Of a stretch of DNA of 64,000 nt, positions 33,756-44,664 are shown piece by piece. The stretch covers positions 1 through 64,000 of the forward strand of contig CADALZ010000001.1 of assembly GCA_902788865.1 (NCBI GenBank), given 5' to 3'. This stretch comes from an uncultured Bacteroidales bacterium. Lineage in GTDB: Bacteria > Bacteroidota > Bacteroidia > Bacteroidales > Bacteroidaceae. Each line of letters begins with the position of its first letter. The first letter of the stretch is position 1. Below the pieces are notes generated by a model. It ran no database searches. It saw only the letters and a list, made by a program, of their open reading frames with translations, and was not told where the DNA came from. The translations under genes and the position numbers were made by a program.

Positions 33756-34346
33756 CGATATGCTGAGTGACTCTACTTTCTCCAGACGGGCTTTCAGTCG
33801 GGGCATCAGTGAGCGACGGATGCGGAGTGTCATCAGGCAGTCGTTGTCGAAACCCTGACTTACCAGCTCTGGTCCCTCCTCTTTCACTATGCGCATCACC
33901 TCATTCATAAAAGGATACTCAAAGCGAATAGCGATGTCTTCATCCACCGTCTTCTCTATGATGGCAGCAGCCCTCAGTGCCTCTGCCGCAGCCTCCTTAT
34001 AGGCGGCATAGAGTCCGCTGGTACCCAGCTTGATGCCACCAAAGTAGCGCACCACCACCAGCAGGATATCTGTGAGTTCCAGCGAGTTGATTTGCCCGAG
34101 GATGGGACGTCCAGCCGTCCCAGATGGTTCGCCATTATCATTGGCACGAAAGTCCTTGCGCTCTGGTCCCAGCACGTAGGCATAGCAGGCATGGCGTGCA
34201 TCATAGTACTGCTTGTTGATGGCAGTCAGATGCTCCTTCACCTCATCGAGCGTACGCACAGGGATGGCCATCGCAATGAACTTGCTGCGCTTCTCCGTGT
34301 AGAGCCCTTCACTGCGGGCGGCTATGGTTTTGTAGCTATCGTCCAT
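33753..34346 (-). CDS. YigZ/IMPACT family protein (UPF0029)
   Basis: 197 aa. The N-terminal IMPACT domain is shown by DNGEPSGTAGRPIL near 73-86 and VVVRYFGGIKLGTSGL near 98-113; a C-terminal ferredoxin-like DUF1949 domain follows. YigZ proteins are conserved and bind nucleic acid or ribosomes, but their role is not settled. The gene overlaps the preceding EamA gene by 11 bp, so they are likely one operon. Confidence 0.9.
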   Translation of the reverse strand: MDDSYKTIAARSEGLYTEKRSKFIAMAIPVRTLDEVKEHLTAINKQYYDARHACYAYVLGPERKDFRANDNGEPSGTAGRPILGQINSLELTDILLVVVRYFGGIKLGTSGLYAAYKEAAAEALRAAAIIEKTVDEDIAIRFEYPFMNEVMRIVKEEGPELVSQGFDNDCLMTLRIRRSLMPRLKARLEKVESLSIS

Positions 34347-35253
34347 GATGATGTGGAATATGACGTTTCACCAACTGCGTCAGCGGACGGGCCGCCACTA
34401 TCAGCATCACAGATGCCAGCACCAAGAAGATGCCCAGCACATTGCGCGAAGTGAGTTGCTCACCAAAGACCATCACGCCACAGCACAAAGCAGTGACAGG
34501 CTCCAACGCTCCGAGGATGGAGGCAGGCGTAGAACCGATGTAGTGGATGGAAAAGGTGATGAAGACCAGTGCTATCATCGTGGGGAAGAAAGCCAGCGAG
34601 AGGGCATCCATCCAGAGCAGTGGCGTGGGTGGCACCTGTAGCTCCGTGAGGAATCCTGTGCGCACCACGTAGATGGAGATGCCGAAGAGGATGCTGTAGA
34701 ACGTCAGTTTCTCCGTAGGCATGTGCTTCACGTTAGATCGATTCACCCACACGATATAGATGGCATAGGTGAGCGAAGAAATGACCACCAATCCCACTCC
34801 AAAGAGATTGATAGTCTGCCCCCCTACCCCTTTCGAGAGCATAGATATGCCCACAAAAGAGAGCACGATAGCAAAGAACGTGAGCATTCCAGCCCGTTCG
34901 TGGAAAAAAAGGGCCATGATCACCGCCACCATCAGCGGATAGAGAAACAAGATGGTAGAGGCGATGCCTGCATCCAGATAGTTGTAACTTTCAAACAGCG
35001 TGAGCGACGAGAGGGAGAACAAGATGCCCAAGGCCATCAGTGGCAGCACCTCCTGCCTCTTCAAGGCAAACGAGCATCCGCGCACCTTCATCAGCACGGC
35101 CAGCATCCCTATGGCAAAAGCATAGCGGAAGAACAGCACAGAGTCTGGACCCATGCCAGCCTTATAAAGTGGCAAGGCAAACAATGGGTTCAGCCCATAA
35201 CAAGCCGACCCAATAATACCAAACGTATATCCCTTGACTATTGCACTATCCAT
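34336..35253 (-). CDS. EamA/DMT-superfamily transporter
   Basis: 305 aa from ATG 35253. The longer open frame starting at 35304 overlaps the promoter itself, so it is rejected. Ten predicted membrane segments arranged as two EamA repeats. DMT carriers commonly export amino acids or metabolites; substrate unknown. It shares an operon with yigZ through an 11-bp overlap. Confidence 0.85.
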   Translation of the reverse strand: MDSAIVKGYTFGIIGSACYGLNPLFALPLYKAGMGPDSVLFFRYAFAIGMLAVLMKVRGCSFALKRQEVLPLMALGILFSLSSLTLFESYNYLDAGIASTILFLYPLMVAVIMALFFHERAGMLTFFAIVLSFVGISMLSKGVGGQTINLFGVGLVVISSLTYAIYIVWVNRSNVKHMPTEKLTFYSILFGISIYVVRTGFLTELQVPPTPLLWMDALSLAFFPTMIALVFITFSIHYIGSTPASILGALEPVTALCCGVMVFGEQLTSRNVLGIFLVLASVMLIVAARPLTQLVKRHIPHHHGR

Positions 35254-35274
35254 ATCTTTTCGCTTAAACGGCTG

Positions 35275-35306
35275 CAAAGATAGTGCAAATCGAGTGCAGA
35301 ACAAAA
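35275..35306 (-). promoter_or_regulatory. promoter of the EamA-yigZ operon
   Basis: Minus strand: TTTTG ending at 35302, 19-nt spacer, TATCTTTG (35275-35282). A full consensus match that fixes the EamA start at 35253. Confidence 0.8.
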
Positions 35307-35398
35307 TAAGTTACTTATTTTTTATGCCGAGATGCCGCCTATCTTCATTCCCCATACTTTATTGGCATCTATAGTGCGAAACATGCGATGCATAAAAG

Positions 35399-35498
35399 AA
35401 ACACAGGCAATTATCGCGGAAAAGCCTTGTGTTGTCAGGAAAACACTTCAGTATTATAAGCAGAAATGCTTGGTATTTCGGCAGAAACACCAAGCATT
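35399..35498. repeat. two adjacent inverted repeats between convergently spaced units
   Basis: AACACAGGC and GCCTTGTGTT (35399-35435, one bulge) are followed by AATGCTTGGT (35465-35474) and ACCAAGCATT (35489-35498), a perfect 10-bp stem. No T-run follows in either direction. It lies between the DUF1015 stop and the EamA promoter. Confidence 0.5.
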
Positions 35499-35544
35499 AC
35501 TTAATATAGTCTCAACTTTTGGTAAAAAAAGAGTAAAAACTCTG

Positions 35545-36789
35545 TTATACCAACTTATGAATCACCAATCCAGAGCGGAGCTTAGGTTCAAACCAAGTGG
35601 CCTTAGGCGGCATAATTTTGCCACTATCGGCAATGTCCATGATTTGCTGCATGGAGACTGGATAGAGGGCCAGAGCCATCTTCATCTCTCCGCTATCTAC
35701 ACGGCGCTTGAGCTCTCCAAGTCCACGCAAGCCGCCCACGAAGTCGATGCGCTGACTGCTACGCAGATCCTTGATGCCCAGCAGTTCGTCGAGTATCAGG
35801 CGGCTGGAGATATCTACATCGAGCACACCGATAGGATCGGTATCATCGTAGGTGCCAGGCTTAGCTGTGACGCTGTACCACTGTCCTTCCAGATAGAGGG
35901 AGAAGTTGTGCAATTCACAGGGCTTGTATATCTCTGTGCCCTTTAATTCCACGTCGAAGTTCTTCTTCAGTGCCTCCAAGAACTGGGCAGGCGTCATACC
36001 ATTGAGGTCTTTCAGCACACGGTTATAGTCGAGCACAGTGAGCTGGGAAGCTTGGAAGCACACAGCCATGAAATAGTTGTACTCCTCCTTGCCTGTGTGA
36101 TGCGGATTCAGTTTGGCTTTCTCGGCACCAACCAATGCGGCAGCAGCAGAACGGTGATGTCCATCGGCGATATACATGGTAGGCATCTTGGCAAACTCTG
36201 CAGTAATGAGCTGGATATCTGCCTCATCACTCACCACCCAGAACTGATGGCGGAAGCCATCGATAGGTGCGATGAAATCGTACTCAGGCTCAGTAGCTGC
36301 ATAGCGCTTCAAGAGGGCATCGAGCACGGCATTGTCGGGATAGGCGAAGAACACAGGCTCGATGTTGGCATTGTTCACACGCACATGCTTCATGCGGTCT
36401 TCTTCCTTGTCACGACGGGTAAGCTCATGCTTCTTGATGCGTCCGGTCATATAGTCTTCTACCCACGCTCCTACTACCAGTCCATACTGGGTCTTGCCGT
36501 TCATGGTCTGGGCATAGATGTAGTATTGTTCCTTGGCATCCTGCACCAGCCAGCCTTTGTCCTGAAACTTCTGGAAGTTCTTTGCTGCCTGCTCATAAAC
36601 ACGAGGGTCATACTCACTGCAACCAGGCTCGAAGTCTATCTCTGGCTTGATGATGTGGTAGAGCGATTTCTCGTTATCGCCTGCTTCTGCACGGGCCTCA
36701 TCACTATCCAGCACATCGTATGGACGGCTCTCCACCTGCTCCACCAATTCACGGGGAGGACGTATGCCTTTAAATGGTTTTACTCTCAT
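35545..36789 (-). CDS. DUF1015 family protein
   Basis: 414 aa; begins MRVKPFKGIRPP, the usual start of DUF1015 proteins. YIADGHHRSAAA near 198-209 is the family hallmark, shared with ParB/Srx-like phosphotransfer folds. DUF1015 proteins accompany serC and serA across Bacteroidetes; related proteins have been proposed to be serine kinases. It is third in the serC-serA-DUF1015 operon with a 3-bp gap to serA, which favours a role in serine metabolism. Confidence 0.85.
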   Translation of the reverse strand: MRVKPFKGIRPPRELVEQVESRPYDVLDSDEARAEAGDNEKSLYHIIKPEIDFEPGCSEYDPRVYEQAAKNFQKFQDKGWLVQDAKEQYYIYAQTMNGKTQYGLVVGAWVEDYMTGRIKKHELTRRDKEEDRMKHVRVNNANIEPVFFAYPDNAVLDALLKRYAATEPEYDFIAPIDGFRHQFWVVSDEADIQLITAEFAKMPTMYIADGHHRSAAAALVGAEKAKLNPHHTGKEEYNYFMAVCFQASQLTVLDYNRVLKDLNGMTPAQFLEALKKNFDVELKGTEIYKPCELHNFSLYLEGQWYSVTAKPGTYDDTDPIGVLDVDISSRLILDELLGIKDLRSSQRIDFVGGLRGLGELKRRVDSGEMKMALALYPVSMQQIMDIADSGKIMPPKATWFEPKLRSGLVIHKLV

Positions 36790-36792
36790 ACC

Positions 36793-37710
36793 TTATTTAT
36801 TAACCTGGAACTTGGTGCAACCTTCCTTGAAGAAGGCATTGATTTGCTTGGCGGCAGCAATGCCTGCATTGGTATTGGCCTCGGTGGTCTGAGCACCCAT
36901 CTTCTTAGGCGTAGCGAAATAGCGGCCTTCGAACTGGGCGAAGTCGGCATCAGCATCGGGCTTGATGTCGGCCACGTACTTCAGATCGGTGCGCTCTGTC
37001 ATCAGCTTGAGAAGCTCAGGCTCATTGATGACCTCCTTGCGGGCTGTATTCACCAAGATACCGCCCTTAGGCAGCTTGTTTACCAGGGCATAGTTAATGC
37101 TCTGCTTGGTCTCTGGGGTAGCAGGGATGTGCAGGGAAACGATGTCGGCAGTCTCGAAGAGAGCATCCTGTGAATCTACAGCATGTACGCCAGCAGCCTC
37201 AATGGCTTCCTTTGGACAATAGGCATCGAAGGCATAGACATCCATGCCAAAGCCTTTGGCAATGCGTGCCACGTTGCGACCTACATTTCCGAAGGCCAGG
37301 ATGCCCAGCTTCTTACCAAGCAACTCTGTGCCCGACTTTCCGTTATAGAAATTACGCACGGCAAACACCAGCAGGCCGAAAACCAGCTCTGCAACGGCAT
37401 TGGCATTCTGTCCTGGAGTGTTCTCCACCACTACGTTATGAGCTGTAGCAGCTGCCAAATCGACATTGTCGTATCCAGCGCCTGCACGCACTACTATCTG
37501 AAGCTGCTTGGCAGCATCGAGTACCTCTGCATCTACCTTATCACTGCGAATAATCAGGGCATCGGCATCTTTCACTGCGTCGAGCAACTGTGCTTTCTCT
37601 GTATATTTCTCAAGCAGGGCCAACTCATGGCCACCTGCCTCTACCTCACTGCGAATGCCGTCTATGGCTACCTTCGCAAAAGGCTTTTCGGTTGCAACAA
37701 GAATCTTCAT
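36793..37710 (-). CDS. serA: short D-3-phosphoglycerate dehydrogenase, Lys-type active site
   Basis: 305 aa. Oxidises 3-phosphoglycerate to 3-phosphohydroxypyruvate, the first step of serine synthesis. The NAD fold shows LAFGNVGRNVARI (138-150) and the substrate Arg224 in NTAR. It lacks the C-terminal ACT serine-feedback domain. The catalytic His of the usual PHxGA motif is replaced: the matching segment is TPKKMGAQT, with Lys270 in the His position, and the usual partner Glu is not evident. I recall that short serine-insensitive enzymes such as that of Entamoeba have a similar change. It lies between serC and DUF1015. Confidence 0.9.
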   Translation of the reverse strand: MKILVATEKPFAKVAIDGIRSEVEAGGHELALLEKYTEKAQLLDAVKDADALIIRSDKVDAEVLDAAKQLQIVVRAGAGYDNVDLAAATAHNVVVENTPGQNANAVAELVFGLLVFAVRNFYNGKSGTELLGKKLGILAFGNVGRNVARIAKGFGMDVYAFDAYCPKEAIEAAGVHAVDSQDALFETADIVSLHIPATPETKQSINYALVNKLPKGGILVNTARKEVINEPELLKLMTERTDLKYVADIKPDADADFAQFEGRYFATPKKMGAQTTEANTNAGIAAAKQINAFFKEGCTKFQVNK

Positions 37711-37747
37711 TCTTAATTATGAATTATAAATTATGAATTATGAATGG

Positions 37748-38815
37748 TCAATATTTCTTCTCAAACTCCTGCATGCAAGCTACCAATGCCTTCACACCCT
37801 CCAGAGGCTGAGCATTGTAACAAGAAGCACGGAAGCCACCCACTGAACGGTGACCCTTCACGCCAACCATGCCCTGAGAAGTAGCAAAGTCCATGAAGTC
37901 TTTCTCCAACTCCTTATACTCATCGGCCATCACGAAGCAGAGGTTCATCAGCGAACGGTCTTCGGCGGCTACTGTGCCACGGAACATCTTGTTGCGATCT
38001 ATTTCTGCATAGAGCATCTCTGCACGCTCCTTAGCACGACGATCCATCTCCTCTACGCCACCGCTCTTCTTGATCCAGCGCAGTGTCTCCAGAGCAGAAT
38101 AGATAGGCACCACAGGAGGGGTGTTGAACATAGAGCCCTTCTCTACATGGGTGCGATAGTCGAGCATCGTAGGGATGGTGCGGCTCACCTTACCCAGCTC
38201 ATCGTCTTTCACGATGACGATGGTCACACCTGCCATAGCCAGATTCTTCTGAGCACCAGCATAGATGCACTTATACTTCTTCACATCCACAGGACGGCTG
38301 AAGATATCTGATGACATATCAGCAATCATAGGCACTGGCACGTCGAGGTCCTTACGGATTTCTGTACCATAGATCGTATTGTTGGTAGTGATATGCAGGT
38401 AATCCACATCCGTAGGACATGTCCAGCCCTTAGGGATGTAGGTATAGTTGGCATCAGCAGAAGAAGCCACCTCCACTGTCTCACCGAAGAGCTTAGCCTC
38501 CTTCAGAGCCTTCTTGGCCCATACACCCGTGTTCAGGTAAGCAGCCTTCTTCTCGAGGAAGTTGTAAGGAATCATGCAAAATTCCAAGCTGGCACCACCT
38601 CCGAGGAAAATCACGGAATACCCTTCTGGAATATCCAGGATCTCTTTAGTAAGCGCTACGGCTTCATCTACTACGGGTTGGAAGTCCTTAGCACGATGGC
38701 TGATTTCCATGAGTGACAAGCCTGAACCATTGAAGTCCAGAATCTGCTTTGCTGTAGCCTCAATCACTTCGCGTGGAAGGATGGATGGGCCTGCATTGAA
38801 ATTATATTTCTTCAT
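37748..38815 (-). CDS. serC: phosphoserine aminotransferase
   Basis: 355 aa. Begins [13 protein letters not shown], the SerC signature. The PLP lysine lies in [12 protein letters not shown] near 191-202, and [14 protein letters not shown] near the C-terminus binds the phosphate. Converts 3-phosphohydroxypyruvate and glutamate to phosphoserine; may also serve pyridoxine synthesis. First gene of the serC-serA-DUF1015 operon; the 37-bp gap to serA holds ATTATGAATTATAA repeats. Confidence 0.95.
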   Translation of the reverse strand: MKKYNFNAGPSILPREVIEATAKQILDFNGSGLSLMEISHRAKDFQPVVDEAVALTKEILDIPEGYSVIFLGGGASLEFCMIPYNFLEKKAAYLNTGVWAKKALKEAKLFGETVEVASSADANYTYIPKGWTCPTDVDYLHITTNNTIYGTEIRKDLDVPVPMIADMSSDIFSRPVDVKKYKCIYAGAQKNLAMAGVTIVIVKDDELGKVSRTIPTMLDYRTHVEKGSMFNTPPVVPIYSALETLRWIKKSGGVEEMDRRAKERAEMLYAEIDRNKMFRGTVAAEDRSLMNLCFVMADEYKELEKDFMDFATSQGMVGVKGHRSVGGFRASCYNAQPLEGVKALVACMQEFEKKY

Positions 38816-38903
38816 TGCGATAATGTATTTGATTAAACAATCAAGTTTATTTTATTTTCTCTTTTTTCCTTTCTTTTTGTTAGGCAATTTTCCTAAACGC
38901 CTG

Positions 38904-38934
38904 CGAAATTACAGAAATTATTTCGCATTACAAA
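38904..38934 (-). promoter_or_regulatory. promoter of the serC operon
   Basis: Minus strand: TTTG (38931-38934), 19-nt spacer, TAATTTCG (38904-38911). It leaves a leader of about 80 nt before serC. Confidence 0.6.
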
Positions 38935-39007
38935 TCTTTTGCGCAGAAAAACCACACACGGCTTACAATAGTACTGATTTTTATTGAAATATGCAAATTT
39001 TATGCAG

Positions 39008-40327
39008 TTATTTTGCTTCTTCTATCAGCACACGCATACCCTTTATCTTTTCACCGCTCACCAACTGAAGTAGCTGCTTCACTTTGCTCTGCTTGATGGC
39101 AGCGAAGCAATAGCGGTCTTTCACATCGACAGGCCCCATCTCATCACGCTGCAGTCCGCCTACCTTATATAAGAAGCCCACCACATCTACCTTATTCAGT
39201 TTGTCTTTCTTACCTTTACTGATGTAGATGGTGGACCACAGTGGTTTAGGCGGCTTGGCCATCTCTGTGGGCAGTTGGTATTCTTCCACGTCCTCCGTGA
39301 TATATGCCGGTATGGTCTCCTCTGGGCCTAATATCATATAGGCGGAGCCAGTGGCATCCCATCGGGCAGTTCTGCCATTGCGATGGGTGAAGGCTTCCTC
39401 GTTGATGGGAAGGTGGTAGTGTATCACATTGTCTATCCCTGGGATGTCCAATCCTCGAGAGGCTAAGTCGGTGGAAATCAGGACGGGACAACTGCCATTC
39501 CTAAGTCGATAGATGGAACGCTCACGATCGGGCTGCTCCATGCCTCCATGAAACATATCGCAGGGGAACTTGTTGGCTTCCAGGAAGCCTGTGACGCGCT
39601 CTACGCTTTCACGATAGTTGACGAAAACAAGCGTGCGCTGGCTGCCAAGCGCACAGAGCAATCGCAGCAACGTGTGCAGCTTGTCTTTCTCTGGCGACTT
39701 GATTATCTGCAGATTAAGACGGGTAGAATCACCATCTTCACGATAGTCCAATCGGATAGGCTTCTTGCCCTCTCCTACCCCTGTGAAAAGTGGAATCTGC
39801 TCAGCATCTGTGGCTGAAAGAAGGATGCGTTTCTTCACTTTAGGCAGCAACTGGATGACGGCCTGCATCTCTTCTTGGAAACCAAACTCCAACGACTTGT
39901 CGAATTCGTCTATCACCAAGGTCTGCACCGCCTGCGTATCGAAATTCTTCTTTTGCAGATGATCAAGCATACGCCCTGGTGTGCCGATAATCACAGAAGG
40001 TCGCAGACCATTCATGGTGCGATGTTCCTCCATGGCGGGACGTCCGCCATAGCAGCTCATAGCCTTAAAAGCTGTGCCCATCTGCCGAAACACATTCTCC
40101 GACTGCAAAGCCAATTCACGACTGGGCACCAAGACCACTGCTTGTACTCCCGACTCCTTAGGTTTCAATGCCTGAACCAATGGAAGCATATAGGCCAGCG
40201 TCTTACCAGAGCCAGTGGGAGATAGCAAGACGATATCACGCGGCTCTGCATAAGCCTCCATCATCGTCTGCTGCATGGCATTCAGCTGCTCAATCTTCAA
40301 GTTGCTTAATATCTCTGCAAGTTCCAT
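39008..40327 (-). CDS. DbpA-like DEAD-box RNA helicase
   Basis: 439 aa from ATG 40327; the open frame extends to 40405 but that part overlaps a -7 box. Motif I is SPTGSGKT, motif II reads DEFD (not DEAD), motif III SAT, and motif VI HRNGRTAR. The last 75 residues look like the DbpA RNA-binding domain (KLNKVDVVGFLYKVGG, then KIKGMRVLIEE), which in DbpA docks on 23S rRNA hairpin 92. A role in large-subunit assembly is likely. No operon partner. Confidence 0.82.
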   Translation of the reverse strand: MELAEILSNLKIEQLNAMQQTMMEAYAEPRDIVLLSPTGSGKTLAYMLPLVQALKPKESGVQAVVLVPSRELALQSENVFRQMGTAFKAMSCYGGRPAMEEHRTMNGLRPSVIIGTPGRMLDHLQKKNFDTQAVQTLVIDEFDKSLEFGFQEEMQAVIQLLPKVKKRILLSATDAEQIPLFTGVGEGKKPIRLDYREDGDSTRLNLQIIKSPEKDKLHTLLRLLCALGSQRTLVFVNYRESVERVTGFLEANKFPCDMFHGGMEQPDRERSIYRLRNGSCPVLISTDLASRGLDIPGIDNVIHYHLPINEEAFTHRNGRTARWDATGSAYMILGPEETIPAYITEDVEEYQLPTEMAKPPKPLWSTIYISKGKKDKLNKVDVVGFLYKVGGLQRDEMGPVDVKDRYCFAAIKQSKVKQLLQLVSGEKIKGMRVLIEEAK

Positions 40328-40351
40328 CTTATCCGCTTTAGAATTAGAGCG

Positions 40352-40359
40352 TAAAGATA
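40352..40359 (-). promoter_or_regulatory. -7 box of the DbpA-like helicase gene
   Basis: Minus-strand TATCTTTA, one change from TAnnTTTG, 25 nt before ATG 40327; no clear -33 box. Confidence 0.4.
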
Positions 40360-40394
40360 ACATAATTTCTGAGAATAAAGGAAGAAAGTATAAA

Positions 40395-40429
40395 AAAAGC
40401 CGCAACTTCTTATCGAAGTCACGGCTTTT
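40395..40429 (-). terminator. terminator of groESL
   Basis: Minus strand: AAAAGCCGTGACTTC pairs with GAAGTTGCGGCTTTT (15 bp with wobble pairs), loop about 5 nt, followed by TTTTT. Confidence 0.9.
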
Positions 40430-40452
40430 ATTGCCTATTTATCAAGTCGATA

Positions 40453-42096
<1,644 letters not shown>

Positions 42097-42110
42097 TTAT
42101 AATTACCTAA

Positions 42111-42386
42111 TTATTTTTCTACAACTGCTACTACATCGCTCTGGCGCATGATGAGGTATTTCTCACCCTGAACCTCGATTTCGGTACCAGCATACTTGCC
42201 ATACAACACAGAGTCACCTGTCTTCAGGATCATCTCTTCGTCTTTTGTACCGTTACCTACGGCAACAACCTGGCCACTCAGTGGTTTCTCCTTGGCGGTA
42301 TCAGGAATAATCAGTCCACCTACGGTCTTCTCTTCTGCTGGATCTGGGAGTACCAGAACGCGATCAGCTAATGGTTTAATGTTCAT
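42111..42386 (-). CDS. groS: co-chaperonin GroES
   Basis: 91 aa. Starts [15 protein letters not shown] and ends [14 protein letters not shown], the standard GroES frame; the mobile loop lies near 17-31 ([15 protein letters not shown]). Caps the GroEL cavity as a heptamer. First gene of the groESL operon. Its upstream region (42387-42522) has no CIRCE-like inverted repeat and no clear TAnnTTTG box, so its heat control is not explained by the visible sequence. Confidence 0.97.
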   Translation of the reverse strand: MNIKPLADRVLVLPDPAEEKTVGGLIIPDTAKEKPLSGQVVAVGNGTKDEEMILKTGDSVLYGKYAGTEIEVQGEKYLIMRQSDVVAVVEK

Positions 42387-42522
42387 AATTTTAAGTTTTT
42401 ATTTGTTATACATATTTTCTTTTTATTCCTTCTGCTTGCGCAGACACGCCTATAGAGTTACTAAAAACGTGCCAAAGTGTAAAGGGGAAGCATTGTCAGT
42501 AAAAAACTGACAAACTGACAAG

Positions 42523-43884
42523 TCAGGCCAGTTGTTCTGTCAGTTCTTCAACAGAAATCATTGCCTGCTCACCAGTAGCCATGTTCTTCAGCGTCACCTT
42601 GCCTTCCTGCATCTCGTTCTCACCCACCAAGGCTACGAAAGGGATTTCATGGGCATTGGCATAGGCCATCTGCTTCTTCATCTTCACGGCATCGGGGAAA
42701 ATTTCGGCACTCACACCACAGGCTCTGACTTTCTGGAGGATAGGCAGACAATAGGCCGCTTCACGCTCTCCGAAGTTGATGAAGAGCAACTTTGTGCCAT
42801 TGACTGCCTCTTTGGGATAGAGGTCCAACTGGTTGAGGACGTCGAAGATGCGATCGGCACCGAAAGAGATACCTACGCCAGACACACCTGGCATGCCAAA
42901 GACGCCCGTCAGGTTGTCATAGCGGCCACCACCTGTGATGCTGCCTATCTGCACATCGAGTGCCTTCACCTCGAAGATGGCTCCTGTATAGTAGTTCAGG
43001 CCACGTGCCAACGTGAGGTCAAGCTCTATCTCATTATGCAGTCCCATCTGGTCGAGTGTTTCCAGAATGAATGTGGTCTCCTCGATACCTTTCAGACCTG
43101 TCTCGCTGCTGGCTAAGACCTCCTTCAGAGTGGCCAACTTTTCTGCATTGGTACCACTCAGTAGGATTATTGGCTGCAACTTCTCTATGGCTGCCTCGCT
43201 CACACCCTTGTCACGCAGTTCTGCATTCACATTGTCGAGGCCTATCTTATCGAGTTTATCGATAGCCACTGTGATATCCACAATCTTATCGGCCTCCCCA
43301 ATCACCTCAGCGATACCAGAAAGAATCTTGCGATTGTTGATCTTGATGCAGACACGCACCCCAAAGCGATGGAAAACAGTGTCAACTATCTGCATGAGTT
43401 CCACCTCATTAAGCAGTGAATCACTGCCCACCACATCGGCGTCACACTGATAAAACTCACGATAGCGCCCACGCTGCGGACGGTCGGCACGCCACACGGG
43501 CTGAATCTGATAGCGCTTGAAAGGGAAGGTGATTTCTTCTCTGTGCATCACCACATAGCGGGCAAAGGGCACAGTGAGGTCGTAGCGCAAACCTTTCTCA
43601 CAGAACTTGCTGGCCAGATGGGCCGCATCACGACTGAGCAGTTCCTCGTCTGTCAGGCCTTTGAAGTAGTCGCCAGAATTCTGTATCTTGAAAAGCAGCT
43701 TATCGCCTTCGTCGCCATACTTTCCCATCAGCGTAGAGAGCATCTCCATCGCGGGTGTCTCTATCTGATGGAAGCCATAAAGATGATATACTTCACGAAT
43801 AGTGTCAAAAATGTAATTGCGCTTCGCCATCTCTATCGGCGAAAAGTCTCTTGTTCCTTTTGGAATACTTGGTTTTGCAGCCAT
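42523..43884 (-). CDS. hisS: histidyl-tRNA synthetase
   Basis: 453 aa. Class II motifs: motif 2 [19 protein letters not shown] near 112-130, and the histidine-specific [15 protein letters not shown] near 292-306; anticodon-binding domain after about 350. Charges tRNA-His. It starts 6 bp after the YugP-like peptidase gene, so the two form an operon. Confidence 0.96.
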   Translation of the reverse strand: MAAKPSIPKGTRDFSPIEMAKRNYIFDTIREVYHLYGFHQIETPAMEMLSTLMGKYGDEGDKLLFKIQNSGDYFKGLTDEELLSRDAAHLASKFCEKGLRYDLTVPFARYVVMHREEITFPFKRYQIQPVWRADRPQRGRYREFYQCDADVVGSDSLLNEVELMQIVDTVFHRFGVRVCIKINNRKILSGIAEVIGEADKIVDITVAIDKLDKIGLDNVNAELRDKGVSEAAIEKLQPIILLSGTNAEKLATLKEVLASSETGLKGIEETTFILETLDQMGLHNEIELDLTLARGLNYYTGAIFEVKALDVQIGSITGGGRYDNLTGVFGMPGVSGVGISFGADRIFDVLNQLDLYPKEAVNGTKLLFINFGEREAAYCLPILQKVRACGVSAEIFPDAVKMKKQMAYANAHEIPFVALVGENEMQEGKVTLKNMATGEQAMISVEELTEQLA

Positions 43885-43890
43885 TAGTTA

Positions 43891-44571
43891 TTAGTCTCTT
43901 CTATTAGTATAAATCATTATATAATATAATAAGGTGGCCATAGAGCCTACTGCTGCTACCACATAGGTATAGGCAGCTGCCTTCAGTGCATCTTCGGCCA
44001 TGGCATGATTGCGTGAGGTGGTCATACCTGCCGCACTGAGCCATGCTAAGGCACGCTTGCTGGCGTTGATTTCCACAGGGAGGGTGACCAAGCTGAAGGC
44101 TGTGGTGATGGCAAACAGGATGATGCCTATCAGGAGAATCTGTGGGTAGGTGTTCAGCAGCAGGATGCCTGCCAAGATAACCCACTGCATCCACTGGCTG
44201 GCAAAAGACACCACTGGTACCAACTTGCTACGCATGGTCAGAGGACCATAGGCGGTAGCATGCTGCACGGCATGACCGCACTCATGGGCAGCCACCGCAG
44301 CAGCCATCACGCTGTTGCTCTCATAAACACCCTGGCTCAAGTTCACCGTCTTAGTCACAGGATTATAATGGTCGGTCAGCTGACCGCTTACATGGGTCAC
44401 TCTCACATCATAGATGCCATTGTCACGCAGCATCTTTTCAGCGATCTGTTGTCCTGTGAGGCCACTCTCGTTTCTTACTGCAGAGTACTTCTTAAATTTC
44501 CGCTGCAAGTTCTGCTGCACCAGCCAACTTGCAATCATCACTCCTATAAAGATAATCCACTGTATTCCCAT
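43891..44571 (-). CDS. YugP-family membrane zinc peptidase
   Basis: 226 aa. A membrane segment at 1-16, the zinc motif HECGHAVQH near 96-104, and three more hydrophobic segments after it. This is the neutral zinc metallopeptidase family (YugP, DUF/Peptidase_membr), function unproven. It precedes hisS by 6 bp and probably shares its transcript. Confidence 0.85.
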   Translation of the reverse strand: MGIQWIIFIGVMIASWLVQQNLQRKFKKYSAVRNESGLTGQQIAEKMLRDNGIYDVRVTHVSGQLTDHYNPVTKTVNLSQGVYESNSVMAAAVAAHECGHAVQHATAYGPLTMRSKLVPVVSFASQWMQWVILAGILLLNTYPQILLIGIILFAITTAFSLVTLPVEINASKRALAWLSAAGMTTSRNHAMAEDALKAAAYTYVVAAVGSMATLLYYIMIYTNRRD

Positions 44572-44664
44572 AGATCGTAAGATTATAAAATTAAAACATT
44601 ATAAAATTATAAAAACGCTATTAGAGCATCTTCATTATAATGATAGCAAATCTTGTGCCAAAAA

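Noticed and set aside
35253..35304. Upstream start of the EamA gene at 35304
   Set aside because: The 17 extra codons overlap the promoter -33/-7 boxes, so they cannot be in the mRNA.
42440..42500. Possible sigma-54 box (TTTGGCACG) upstream of groS on the minus strand
   Set aside because: The second half (TTGC at the right spacing) is missing; a chance match.
42387..42522. CIRCE heat-shock operator upstream of groS
   Set aside because: No TTAGCACTC/GAGTGCTAA inverted repeat is present.
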